Assembly: GCF_947461875.1 (NCBI RefSeq)
Contig: NC_091483.1
Location: 70,822,332 to 70,886,331 of the forward strand
Length of the DNA stretch: 64,000 nt
Source of the DNA: Haliaeetus albicilla
Lineage: Eukaryota > Chordata > Aves > Accipitriformes > Accipitridae
Direction: 5' to 3'
Below the pieces are notes generated by a model. That model saw only the letters and a list, made by a program, of their open reading frames with translations, was not told where the DNA came from and searched no databases. This document shows, piece by piece, positions 1 to 13,400 of the stretch. The stretch's first letter is position 1. Each line of letters opens with the position of its first letter. A program made the position numbers and the translations under genes.

Positions 1-1358
1 CTTCAGCAACTCATCTAAGTTGTGAGGTATCTGGGGCCTTACTCTAAAAAGCATAAAAGGATTTCATGAAAAAGAAATGTATTTATTCCCAAAGTACCAC
101 GGCAAGGGATGTAACGTGTAAAACTTAATTACAGTGTGAGGCCTACAAAAAGCAATCCAACATTTAGTAGTCAGTTATTAGTAAACCCTGTCAGAGCCAT
201 CACCTCTGATGCTTGTTCCCTCCTGATCCTCTGGAAGATTACAGCAAGGGGGCTAATAATATTGTGCCTAAACACAGAAGAATGAAAATACGTTAAGAAT
301 TCTCTTTAAAAAGAAAAAGAAAGCAGGAGTAAGCCTTTAGATTTCAGACTGGCACTCAAGGACAACATGAGAGCATCAAGAGCAGCCTCTGAAGAACCTT
401 TTGTCTTTGACAAACCACGCCATAATTATGTGCAACTTACTCATCGCTGACGGGAAGAGTGATGCATATTGTGTTTGGGAAGATCTCTAATCACTGCCAA
501 GGAAGCTTCACATATTCATACTGCAGCAGCCCTTTGCCTTAGTAAAGTTCATAATTTTGAAAACTGCACATCTACTGACTAGTTATAAATCAGTTTTTCC
601 TTCTTTATATAAAATAAGGCAATGGGTGCTAATGTGGAGAGATTTTCTAAGAATTTTGAGCCATGTCCAAAACAACAAATTTTAGGAATATCAAAAAGTC
701 TAACATATAGGTTGTCAGCAATCATGCCTATGTCAGAAATTTTGTAGTATATCAGTTCAACTGTAAGCAGAATTGGATCAAACAATACATAAACGTGCTG
801 ATAATGGAGAAATGAATAAAAGGTAAAATTCATGAGGTTCTGTTGCAACAGCAAGCTTGTAGCTATTTCTTCTAGTAAACCCATCTGATTTTGATAATCC
901 AAAAAAATAAAAAGGAATAAAATGAATTATAACTTCATAGTTATACTTAAACAGTATAACTATTTGAGGTGTGTTCTAAAAATAGTCCAAGCAAAAAATG
1001 GCCAACACTTTATTCTTTCAGAAGTTTCATAATGCTTCTTCTGATGTTGACTTGACTTCTATTGTTTCTTGACTAAGAAAGGAACTCATAATGGCAATTT
1101 TAAAAACAATTCTAATTTCAATCGTTGAAAAATAGTAGTTACTAATTTCATGCCTCCATGTATGTATTTTGTAGCACTTTTAAATATTAGCTGCTACCAG
1201 AAGAACCAGGAAGCCATATACAAAAGGTGTATCTTGTTATGGCATTATTCTGCATAAAATGAAAGTTGAAAATGAGTTCAGGTGAATCTGTACTTTAACA
1301 CGTATGAATACAGCAGAAAATATAATAAAATGGACAATAAGACACAATATATACTTAC
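1..1358 (-). other. STX18 intron 7, partial
   Basis: AT-rich intronic sequence from the exon 7 donor to the window edge. I saw no exon, RNA gene or recognisable repeat in it. The only longer open frame (579-902 on the minus strand) has no recognisable similarity and is probably chance. Confidence 0.8.
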
Positions 1359-1447
1359 CATCTGTATTTCTTCAGGTGACAGCTCATCTTCACCTTTGCC
1401 GTCCCCCCATAATCCAAGGTTACTTTGGGCATCAGGCAGATTCCTGT
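1359..1447 (-). CDS. STX18: STX18 coding exon 7 (last exon in the window)
   Basis: The 89-nt exon encodes DRNLPDAQSNLGLWGDG followed by KGEDELSPEEIQM. The second half, WGDGKGEDELSPEEIQM, is the same as human STX18 and leads directly into the SNARE motif, which starts in the next exon off the left edge. The acceptor is CTTTTACAG|ACAGG and the donor ATG|GTAAGTAT, both strong. It leaves in phase 0. I looked for the next exon between 1 and 1358 and did not find it. Confidence 0.97.
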
Positions 1448-4400
1448 CTGTAAAAGAACCACCAAACACTTGAGACAATGCAGGACACTGAATAGTAGAG
1501 TGAAAATCATTCTTCATCCATTTCAGAATGCTGATGAAATTGTTATATCTCATTATCATTAACTGAGATTCACCCTGTATTTACAGCACAAAATTACACC
1601 AATAACATTTAACTTCTAAACTGGAACAAGTCTACGCATGAGTTTAATTTTGTGAACTATGAGGAGCTGCACTTCTATATTTACAGTGAAGGATGTAAAC
1701 CAACTTGCAATGCACTAAGACTTGTTAGGGCACAAAATACTGTAGCATTTGTCTTTTAACAGAAGATAACACAGAGTTTTCAAAATAACAGTCTATATGC
1801 AAAGCTATTATCTTCCAATGAGACTTGACAGAACTACCAGCTCCTCATTCCAAAGACTAAAAACAGAATCTCAAAGACATTTTGAGCAAAGTTCACAGGA
1901 TGAGCTCAATTTCCTCACGCTGTTGTTCAAACTGCATATTACAGTGCAAATCCTACAGCACACTGTGCAAGGGGTCTTCCTGCATACAACAGGAATCAGA
2001 TCTGATCCCACAAACTAACCCTTACACATCATGGCTGCTTCACTGATTTCAATAGCACTTCCCCTTTGATTAAAGCTAATCTGCATAAATCTTAGCAGGA
2101 GCTGGGCATAAAAGATCTTGAATGGCTATTTCTGGGATATTTCCTTCTGGAAGATTTATTTTTAGGCTTAATTATATACTTCTGATTATAGACGCAGAAG
2201 TTAGCATAGGAAAGAAAAGAAACTAAAGAAAAGAAACAGGAACCTACTGTTTCTGAAGCTGTTCTAGCATCAGTGTTTAAAATCCCAATGATAAGACTGC
2301 ACTCTTGAGTGGGCCTCTCTTTTCCCTACTGGCTGTGGCATTTTTACAAAACCCAAAAGAGAGATTTGCACCACCCCAAAACAGATCACAGCTGAACCTG
2401 CTTTAACTTACCAGATGCAGGCTGCAAATTAAAATATAGAAAGTTTTTACTTTTTCATAGATTTCAGACTTCCTATTTAACCCAGTCATTTTTTAAAAGG
2501 CATTTATAAGTATTTTCATTTCTTTTGTTATAACCTTCTAAACCTAATTTTTTTCAAATGCATAAGCAGCACGGATGCACCATCACTCAGATACTGACTT
2601 GGGAAGCCTCTGAATGGAGTAGTCCTATTTATAAACAAATATATGAAAAGGATTATAAGGAGAAATTTTTACTTTCATCCTTCACTATAATATTTGTGAA
2701 AACTATTGACAAATAAGTATTATAAAAGAGCATTGTTGTGTATGTCTCCTTTATAAATGTTATTTTGCTTCCCAACAACTAAACCAGGATGTAAAAACAA
2801 TGACAATGTTATAAATGAGGGATGTGGATAAGGAATATAGTAAATAAAAAAACAAAACAAAACAAAAAAAAAACCCAACACAAAAACCAAACCACAACCA
2901 AAAATAGATCTGTTCTTTCTTACAAGTAATAACAAATAAAAACAAGAATATCTTTTAAAATTGTTTAGAAAGGATTCATCTCTATGTTTTCCATGGGGTA
3001 TCTTCAGTATTTAAAGTCTATTTCACAGAAACACAAAACTTATTTGTTTAGGTAATCAATGTATTTACATTATATCAAAATTATAATGAATTATTTACTG
3101 GATTCAAAGAAAAGAAGATAATTAGTTTATGGAGCCAAGGCAAAAAAAAAAAAAAGATATATTCCTATTTTATCCCACAGGAACCAATTACTTTCAGGCA
3201 CTGTCAGCACTGTTAAAAAAACAGCACCTGTATCCAATGTGATTGCTAATAAGCAAATACACTTACGGTAAGAGGTAAGCAAGAAACATGTATCTCCCTA
3301 GGGTTCCTCCTATCACTGTGGTACACTTCTGGCTACTGGGAAAGTTGTTCTGCAGCTTTCATGGACCTGACATTAATGCTTTTCTACAAGTCACCCAGCA
3401 AAAGCCAAACTACTCTTCTTTTGCAGAAAGAGAAGTAGTTAAGGCATGACGGAGATACAAAGTAATGATCAAATGCTCTGAACCCTTTTCCATGCTGAAA
3501 GGAGACAGCTGCTAGGCTTGTGGACCAGTTCAAAAGCTACTCATTATTTACATTTATTTCCATAAACTAAATGCCAATTTGTAATATGCAGATAAATACT
3601 GTCAGCATATAAAAGCAGTCTCCAGAGAGACTATTTTCCTACCATGAGGCATGTCCAGTATAATTCTAATGTAAACAGGTGCTTTGCCTCAAAACAAATG
3701 TAATCACATTTTGCTTTGGTTTCTGCCAAAAAGAAAGACAAAACCCAAGCTGTGCTTCAGCACGCCAAGCAGGACATTCAGCTGCTCATCATAATATTCA
3801 ATTTAAGAACAGGACCACAAGCTGCTCTCGGAAGAACTATCTTTACAGCTGAGATATTTAATGCAAGGGACCCAGGCATGCTGATGATGGCTAATTCATA
3901 AAGACGAATGATCACCATTCTCTAAACCACCAACATCCTGAGGATGAAATAGTTTCTTTCTAAATGCGGTTAATTTCTCCAGTTTCTTAAAAATCTGAAA
4001 AGTTACTTGAAAAAAAAAACAAACCCTAAACCAACAAAAAACCGAAAGGCTGTAAGATTTAAACTGAGCTTCTTGTTTCCTAGTCATCTTGTTCACGCTA
4101 TTTCCATGCTTTGACAACCACCTACCAGAAAAGTCACAAGGCTGACTTCTATAAGCAGCAGCAACCAACACTTACCCTTATGTGAGGAATCACAGGCTGT
4201 GTGCATTTACAAACTGCTTCAGACAGATTTATTTTGATACACAAGTTCCATAGTTTTCTCAAAGACTAGTCAGCAATCCCTCGTAAGTATGGCATCAGCA
4301 TCACTTACGTGACAGGAACCCTACTTTCTTGAAAAAAATTAAAGCATAAACTAATAAAAGTGAAAACTGGAGTAATCAAAATGAATGTGCAATAAACAAA

Positions 4401-7400
4401 GCTTCATTTCTGTTTACTGCACTGGTTTGCTGTGTCCAAGGCAAAGAAGAGCATTTTCCACAGCGTAGCACAGATTTTTGGAGCTAAAAATTGTAATGAC
4501 ACTATGTGGCGGGAGTGCACACTTTCAGAGATTGCGGAGACATTCAGTAACAAGGAAAGAGCACAGGGCAATGAAGATGCTACTACGCTGCCGCTTCTCT
4601 GCCGGCACTAGCCCACAGCTGCAAAACACTGATAACGTGTTAAGGTGAAACTCATCTACGTGCCTACGTGCTGCATCACTTAAGACATACTATAAAAACA
4701 TAGTAAGCACTAGAAACGACACATAATCAAAGCCTTTACTTCTTACAATAAATTCAGTGTTGGGGGCAGGGGGGAGCATACTGATAGGGCCTGCAGAAGT
4801 ACAAACTGGTTAGGAAGATAAGCAATGCCGTATCAGAAAATGAAACTGTTCGCACTGTGAGGTAATTCAGTATTAGTCTTCATCCAGAAATGGAGCATCC
4901 ACTTCACATGAATCCACCCTTTGTATGGCCCTACAGTCACCAACCAGAGGAACTTTACTCTTTTAATAATCACCAAAGAAACAATAACTGATCATCAGAA
5001 TAATATGGCCATCCAGTGCATTTCTTCTATCTTGATGAAGTATTATCCTAACGTAATGTCACCTTTCATACAGTTTCGCTTTCTCTCCAAAAAAAAAAAA
5101 AAAAAAAAAGTTCACACTGTAAATCACAGGGTGCCTTGGACTCCTGTAGACAGCACAAGCAGGAGAATTCAAGCCAGGGAAAACAACTCCAGAATCACAG
5201 AAATGAGACTTCTCTTTAGGTGTGAAACCTGAAATTATCTGCATAGTGGTGGTACTCTGAAAGGCACTCTGCAACAAAGTTCTGCCAGCGTACACATCCC
5301 AGGACAGACCGAAACAGCTAAGGGAAGGGACTTGCATCCCCTGCCCTCAGAAGCAGGCCACCAAGGAATCAGAAGCAATGTTCACCAGTCCTGTCAAGAA
5401 CAGCACCAGCTGAAATGACCCTGGGGTCAGAAATACTGCTTCAGACTTCTGCCTGTCTCCTGCCCACTGAAAGATGAGATGTAATCCTTCTAGCAGGTAA
5501 ACTCAATGCTGTGGAGAACATCCCCAAAACTACTGGATCTGGCCAGCCAGTAACCTCCCCTCTATGAGCATATTCTACCTTCAACTTCCTACTGTAGGAG
5601 TGTCCAACTCAAGGTCTCTGTACTTAAAAAACTAGAAAATGTTCCCGGAAAGTCATTGAGCTACTTTCCAATTCCTTGCCATCAGTGAAAGGAATGTGAA
5701 AAAAATCAGACAGATCTCAAAATAAGTAGATGGATATTGATAAAAATAAATAAAAGAGTTCACCCAGAGTTTATTGAGAGGATGAGGAATCCAGCAAGTC
5801 ATAAGACTTTTTTAGCTGGTTGGAAAAAGCATGTCAAAAAGTTTAAGATTTTGCTTCCTCAGTCTCACAACGTGCTTCACAAAAGCCTGATCAACTCAGG
5901 GAAAATGAAAATAGAAAAGGTGCAAGTCACAGGAACAGGCCCTTGTAATGTGAAGAAAGTACTATTTAACAGACAGGCCTTGCCACAAAAGTGAAATGTA
6001 ACTATGTTTTATTCTTACCTTTGCTTTCCTCAGCAGAAAGTTTTTCTTCAGAATCATCTAAAGGATTCTGTGAAGATTTTTCAGGGGAAAGAGGTGATTT
6101 GGACACATTGCTCTGCTCAGGCTCAAGTCTGGACCTAGAAGCACAAGAGCCTATAATTTAACTGATATTACACAGTTGAATTTCTCTAAAATGAGAACAA
6201 CCAGAGATTATTAAATTTGACACTTAAACTCTTGCAAGCTTCATATTAAAGATTTCCCAGTCAAGATACAAAATGTAGTTAGCAACTTTCACTGAAATAT
6301 TGTTACAAAAGCAAAGAAAGCATGAACAGTATTCCTCAACATAACACATTACATGTTCAGAGTTGAGGAGAATTTTGAAGGCTATAGCATAGAAATACAA
6401 GACATTTTATTAAACTTCCTTTCAAAAATCCAGTGTATTACAATATGTGTATTTTAAAAAAAGCAAACAAACGACATTTTAGTCATACTGAAAATTCTTT
6501 TTAGTAGCAATAGCCAACACCAACCACTACTTTATTTTTTTCAAGTAATAATTACAATTTTACTTTATATTGTCAATTACCATAAAGGAAAAGTAAGAAA
6601 ATACAACAGAATTAGTTTTTCCCGAAACAAGTATTTTTATTAACTAGCTTTAAAGAATAGTTTAATGATAATGAGCGTGATCCTTACTTTGTGTGCCAAA
6701 AGACATAACAGACCATTTAGAAGGAAAAGAAAAAACGTATGCAGTGGACAGATATATACTACATCTAAGTCCCTGCTATGTAATTTTAATACAAAGGCAA
6801 TGCAACAAATGAGAAGCATGTTCATTGATTATATATTAAGGACTTGTCAAGCATGTTTCACTGTGGCACCAAAAAAAGTTTAAAAGTGGTGGCAACATAT
6901 TTTTTCCAGTAAACTTCTGTGGTTTATTGTTGTCTACAATTAATTCTGTAACTGCTACATACTAGACAGTTAAATGCTTAGCAATTATGCTGTTAGAGAA
7001 GCTAAAGAACAAAAAACCAAAAAGCAGTGGGCTGAATCACCTCCTATGCCACCTTCATCACTTCCTCCCCTCTCAAATATAATCAACAGTTAATCTCATT
7101 ATGATCTGCAATCTTCCCCTGTTGCTTAACAGAAGGTGTTGTATTTTGTGTTCCTTTCCTTCTTTGTATTGTGTCTAAATCCTAACCCATAATTAGAAAT
7201 TCTGAGAAAAACAGAATATAATGCATTAGTCATCACTGAGTGACTATATTATTTGAACAGGAAAAAACCAGTAACAGGGAACTTTTCGTAGTTCTAAAAC
7301 CCCTGCAAGTACTGGGCTTTCGGTAATTTTGCAAATAAGAACTCTTTTTCTCTCATCTCCTCCCTCTCAAGTCCCAAACCTGCCTAATAATGAGGAAGAA

Positions 7401-10400
7401 AAGACTTATCTGGATGTCCTTGCAGTTCAAATAACTAGGTCTGATACTAATAAAACACCAATTCCCCAGATAATAAAAATATCAGCTTAATTTTAATAAT
7501 TGCATACATAATTCACAAGATACTCTAATGGAAAAAGAAGTTTAAAATTGAAATTAAATATAATTTTGAATACCAATAAACATAAAAACTGAAAATCACA
7601 ACCAGGTACGTTTACTGAAAAAGCTGCTTGTGCTTCTATTTCTCAACTTTTCATTCTGGGGAACTAGTCCTATGTAATTGGCAGAAATTTTTAATCAAAT
7701 AATATAAGTTAATACATAAAGGCAACTTATGTAAGAAAATTATAACACTGAAGCAATTTATTGAAGAGCTTAGGAAGCTTATCAATATAAAAGACGTATA
7801 TTTTTACTGCAAACTTTTCAGTATTGTCTGATACGTTCCTGTTTTAAGTTGACTAAATTGCAGGAAAGAAGAACTGCACTAGGATTAATTTACTTTTAAA
7901 GAAATGTATTCCTTTATTGTTTGTTGTCCTTACTTTGAACAGTAGGCTAATGTATGAAGTTTTCAATTAAAAATGAACAAGATGCCTGGGATGTACTATT
8001 TAAAGAACGCCTCGTTCTTTTAAGCGATGAAACATGTTCTTCTTATCACATAAAGCGCCTGCTGAAATCCTTGGGGAAATTACAAATCAACTAGTTGAAG
8101 GCATATGAAAAAAGAGACTTTTTCTTCAAGTCATCATAAAGATTGGTTTATGCCCTGTGATTTATTTAAATGCAATTTTAATTTAAATGACAATTTAGCC
8201 ATTACATCACATCTGCAATGCATACAGACTCCACCTGGGCAACATCTGTTTTCTAGTTCTTACATCCATAAAAAGAGGCAATCTCCAGTATCCTCCAATA
8301 TTACATAAAAGGACTGCATCTTCCTGATTATTTTTTAATGCCTTATTGCTCTTTATTTGTACTCTTAACTTCTGAAATAGCTCTTTCATTGCTCCATGTT
8401 TAGCATACATCAAATTGAGTTGTTTTCTCTGTGCAGTCATCTGAGAAATCTTGAACCTGGGGTTTCACATGGAAACAATAATATAAGAGTACCACAAACC
8501 GAAGAGGTGGTATTTGTTAGCCAATTCTATAACTGTAGGAACCATGCTATCTTTCTTTGAAGTTCTTTAGTGTGAAGAATACTGATAAGGTTATGTATTT
8601 TTACACATGAAAAATATCACACAGTTTGTTTCTGTATGTTTTTTCTGAACAGTTGCGGCAGTTACAAAAATACCAATGCCTTACTTTTCTCTCATTACTT
8701 CTTACCAAATTTCACAGCTGGTTTGGGGTACTTTGTTTACTGGGTTTTGGCTTGTACTATTATTTATGTTTTAGGAGGATATATTTGAGTGAATCTAATT
8801 GTGCTTAATCATGCTGAGTCACTCTGAATAAAATGTACTTACGGACTTCTGAAAACATCTCTCTAGTTTCAATGTAAATAGCTGATTGAGCCAAACACCA
8901 AACTGATAAAGCAGCATCAACTCTTGGAAAAACACTCAAGAATTTATTTATTGATGTGTATGTTCTAGAATTTGTTATTTTTAAATTAAAACGTACATAA
9001 TGGAACTTAAGGTTAAAATTCAAATAATGCAGACTGAGAAGACATGGAAAGCCTTTCAGGTATTAAATAAATTGCAAACCTGTTCATTCTCCCTGTCATT
9101 CTTACACCAGGGAGTGTGTTTTGTTTCAGTTTTTTATTTTTCAGTTTTCAAGATTTTTATTTTAATCATGTTTCTACTTGCCATGAAGACCTGCCATCTC
9201 AAGTAGCATTTATTCACAACATAATCACTTGCTTCAGCAGAAAGATAGTGGCTTAAAAAAAAAAAAAAAAAAGCCCCCAAAATAAAAAAGACAAAAAGAG
9301 ACCGGGAAAGAGAAGTGAACATCTCTTGTACCTAAACAGATGGTATCCTAAATAGCATCTTTGAGACATATTACCAATGTGCAAGATTTCATTCTAAATT
9401 ATTTTATGCAGAATATTACTTAATGGGACACACAAAGATATTTTGTTGCATTTGTAGAAGTCCAATAGGTTTATTAACCCACATTTTACTGATTCGGTGC
9501 TTTAATCATTTACATAAATGAGAAGCACAACACTATATTGGCACTCTGCCATTTACAGATTTAACTTCACATGCCAGAAGTGTAAGAGAGCCCTGGCATG
9601 TACCTGTTGACAGCAAAAGTTGCTCATCCAACTACAGATTTCCATTAAAACAATCTCCTTAGAATCTAAACATGAATAATAGTTTTGTTGAATGTCCTAC
9701 AAATGAAAGGCACAGTTAAACTATATTTTGACACTACTCACAGTCTCTTCTTATCTATCACTCGCTTAACTCGTATGGCTCTTTGTTCAGAATACAGCTT
9801 ACACACTCCTGTTCAAGATAGCAGTAAACAAAATTTCAGGTTAGAAGAGCATTATTTCTCTCTTGGAAAATACAATCATTCATTTTTAACCATTCAATAA
9901 ATACCAAGTACTTTTTAAGTAATCTTCAATGAAGTCCAAGACAGCTGTTCTGTGCTCCTTTACCTGAGCAGACTGGACACCCTTGTGTGCTGAAATACAT
10001 AAGAAAGATATAACACAATCTTTTAAATTTTTACTGAATTGCACAAAAGTTTGCATTTTCAGTTGATAGGCAAGTTATATTCAAGACCCTATTAAGATTT
10101 TATATATTACTATTTATTTTAAACACAGCTATATTTAAATATAGGTTCTGTAAAACAGCAAATAATTACAACAAAGCAGAAGCTGAAAACAGCTAGTGTC
10201 TTACAATATTTATGTTATTGATTTGTTATATATGCCACTGAGTCATATTATGTCAATTAAATTTCTAAACAAGAATAGATGTCACCAAGCTAAGCACAGC
10301 AACACAGATCTAGAGGTTTAACTTCCTTAAAATATTTAACTTAACATTTTAAATTCTCCAGTGTATAGACTATGTGGAAATCTTTGGGATTTATTATGTC

Positions 10401-13400
10401 GAACATACTTTTAATTCACATTTATCAATATTTCTTATTTTGATACTACGTAGTGCCCATGCATGACTGACTTGCAATGATTCTGAATAATGCTACAGCT
10501 ATGTTTAGATGGCATTTCAAAGCTGATGAAAATCTTTGGTATATTGATAAAACACACACATACAGAAAGTCAACTTGAAAATGGCAAAAGAGAAGTTCTC
10601 TCTAGAACTTTCATAAGATAGTGTTGTAAAGGTATGATCCCCTACTCAAGTTGTCAAAAATCCTCTTACTTTACCAGGACTCTGTTAAAGTTATTTAATT
10701 TTCTCAAACTTGGAAAGATTGTATTTGTAATACCTTACAGATGGACAAGTAAGACAGACACAACCATTGAATTTAGTTCAGGCCTCTGTGCCACAGTGCT
10801 AAATTACTATTCGAGTGATAAATATTTAAGACTATCTTTTTTACACTTGCTAATTAGCGTATTTGAACAAATAAATAAAATTCTATGCTCTGGTTTCTCC
10901 TTCCACTAACATTAAAGAAAATTAAGTACAGTACTAATCAGTCAATAGGATTACACAGATGCAAACAAAAAGGCAATGAGACTTCACCAAATCTCTTTCC
11001 AAAAGCATTTCAGATTCACCATCCAATATTCAGCATTATATTAACCTTTATCAATAACTAAGAAAAAACATTTAAGAGTTGCTCAGTTTACCTTCTGTTC
11101 TCAGCTGATGAATGGCATCGGCACATGTCCTCATAAATATCTGAGCATCTTGATCTATCTGATCACGCTCTGTATCTGTCATCCTCACATACTCAGACAT
11201 AATATGGCTGAGAAACAAGACAAACTGTCAGTTAAGAAATCCCCGACATAAAATCTACAAGTACACATCTTAGACCTTCTTCCCACTCACCATCTCCACA
11301 GAAGCTTTTCTGCAACACTGATTTTCATGGAAAAAGTAAAAAGTACAATAACTATCAGTGATAAAAATGCCACTTCTATAAAGTTGAGAGGTTTTTTAAA
11401 ATATTTTTTGACTAGTAAAAGATGTAGAAAAAGCAATATAGCCTATCATCTCGTACATAAGTGAAATACTGAGCAGATAAGGAGAAAATACAACTAGAAA
11501 AATATATCATTACCCTCAGTACTTACTCCACTGAAGCATATTTCAATTCTAAAAACAGGAAAACAAGTAAGATAAAGGAATAGCTCAAATGTTTAAAGAA
11601 CTACAAAAAATTGAAACTTATTTTACTTAAATGTATGTTTTTATTATCCTAAATACTGAGCTTCATTTTCAAAGTAGCTGTAACTATGAAATCTGTGAAT
11701 TCAAACCAGACTAAATAATAATACTGGAAAATAACACACATTTTTAATATCAAGTCAATTATAAGATTTATTAAAACCTGTTCCCATTGTTTATTTCTAT
11801 TTTAGATAATACATTATGCATTTAATATTTTCTAATAGGATTAATATATCTTTTTGTTACTAAATTAATAAAAATGGAGGCCTGTCAGTAAAATATTAGC
11901 ACACTGTAGATAACCACCAGAAAAGCATACTGTATAAAGGTATTTAACAGTGTTTCCACAGCCATAGATGACAGGATAATAAAACTTTGCTACAGCAGCT
12001 TATCCTATGTTCATCCTGGGTTTCCTGATGATAATCATTACAGCCTACCATGTCTGCTTTTAAAAAAAGGAAAGAAAACTGAACTCATAACCTCATTTTA
12101 ATTTAGATTTTTTTAATATATGTGAAGATTTCCCCACTTGTTCAAGGTATGTATAATGCAACTATATTAATGCAGTAATACAAGGAAAAAGAAGGGATCT
12201 TCAGTTTCCAAAGCCAGCCTGATACCCTTAGAGAGATCTCACACACGTCACTGCAGTAACACCAAATATTCCCTGTGTCTGCTGTAATCCCTGCCACAGG
12301 AATGCCTACAACCAATTCACATCATCCCATCTCATCACCTCTCACCACGTACAAACCCATCAGTTTCTTCCTGCATCTTCAATGTACCATCAGCACAGGT
12401 CTCCCAGATCTCCTCCACAAACTTTTAAGCCTACTCTAAGGTCCCTGAGTATTACACCAAAATCTATTCTTTCTCATCCCATGTGACTGGTCGCACGTGA
12501 AAAAAGCAGCACGTTTCATATGGCTTGAAAGTCAGTTTCTGCTTACTGGCCAGCTAGTACACAAGCATGGATTAGCTAGTGAACAGTAAGGCAAACTAAT
12601 TAGAAGTAATATTCTATGTTTTCCTTGTTTCCAACACTGCCGTGTATTTGACATCTAAATATCAGGGCTTTTTTCCCCCTCTGCTTAAAACTATTCTAGA
12701 TGTTATAAAATTATTTTTTATAACTTATAGAAAACTTACAGAAATGCAGCCATATATACTGTTTCCATTTATATTTTACTAGCTGAACTGCTGTCCGTTG
12801 GTCAGGACAGACAGGTTTCATAAATTTGTGGCAAAATCCCTATCACAGCTGTAATCAGTAGTCTTCTAAGCTGTAACTCTAATTTGCACTCTCTGAGAAA
12901 GCAGCTTCTGAATGATGAAAGATCAAGAGCGTGATGAGTCCTGCCCCTAAGGATGATGAAGCGGCAGAAATAACATGTGATGAACTGACCGTAAACCCCA
13001 TTCCCTGTTCCCCTGTGCCGCTGGGGGGGTTGGTAGAGAATCTGGGAGTGAAGTTGTGCCTGGGAAGAAGGGAGGGGTGGAGGGAAGGTGTTTTGAGATT
13101 TGGTTTTATTTCTCATTACCCTACTCTGGTTGATTTGTAATAAATTGAGTTAACTTTCCCCAAGCTGAGTCTGTTTTGCCCGTGATGGTAACTGGTGAGT
13201 GATCTCTCCTGTCCTTACCTCGACCCACAAGCCCTTTGTTGTATTTTCTCTCCCCTGTCCAGCTGAGGAGGGGGGGGAGTGATAGAACGGCTTTGGTGGG
13301 CACCTGGCACCACAAGAGATTATACTGAAAATCCATCTAATCACCATCCTCTAGCCTTACTGTAAAAAGAACCATTCCTTCAAAAAGAACAGGCCAAGGA

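Noticed and set aside
1..1358. STX18 exon with the SNARE motif inside the left edge
   Set aside because: No segment translating to the expected SNARE heptads with splice sites was seen, so it must lie outside the window.
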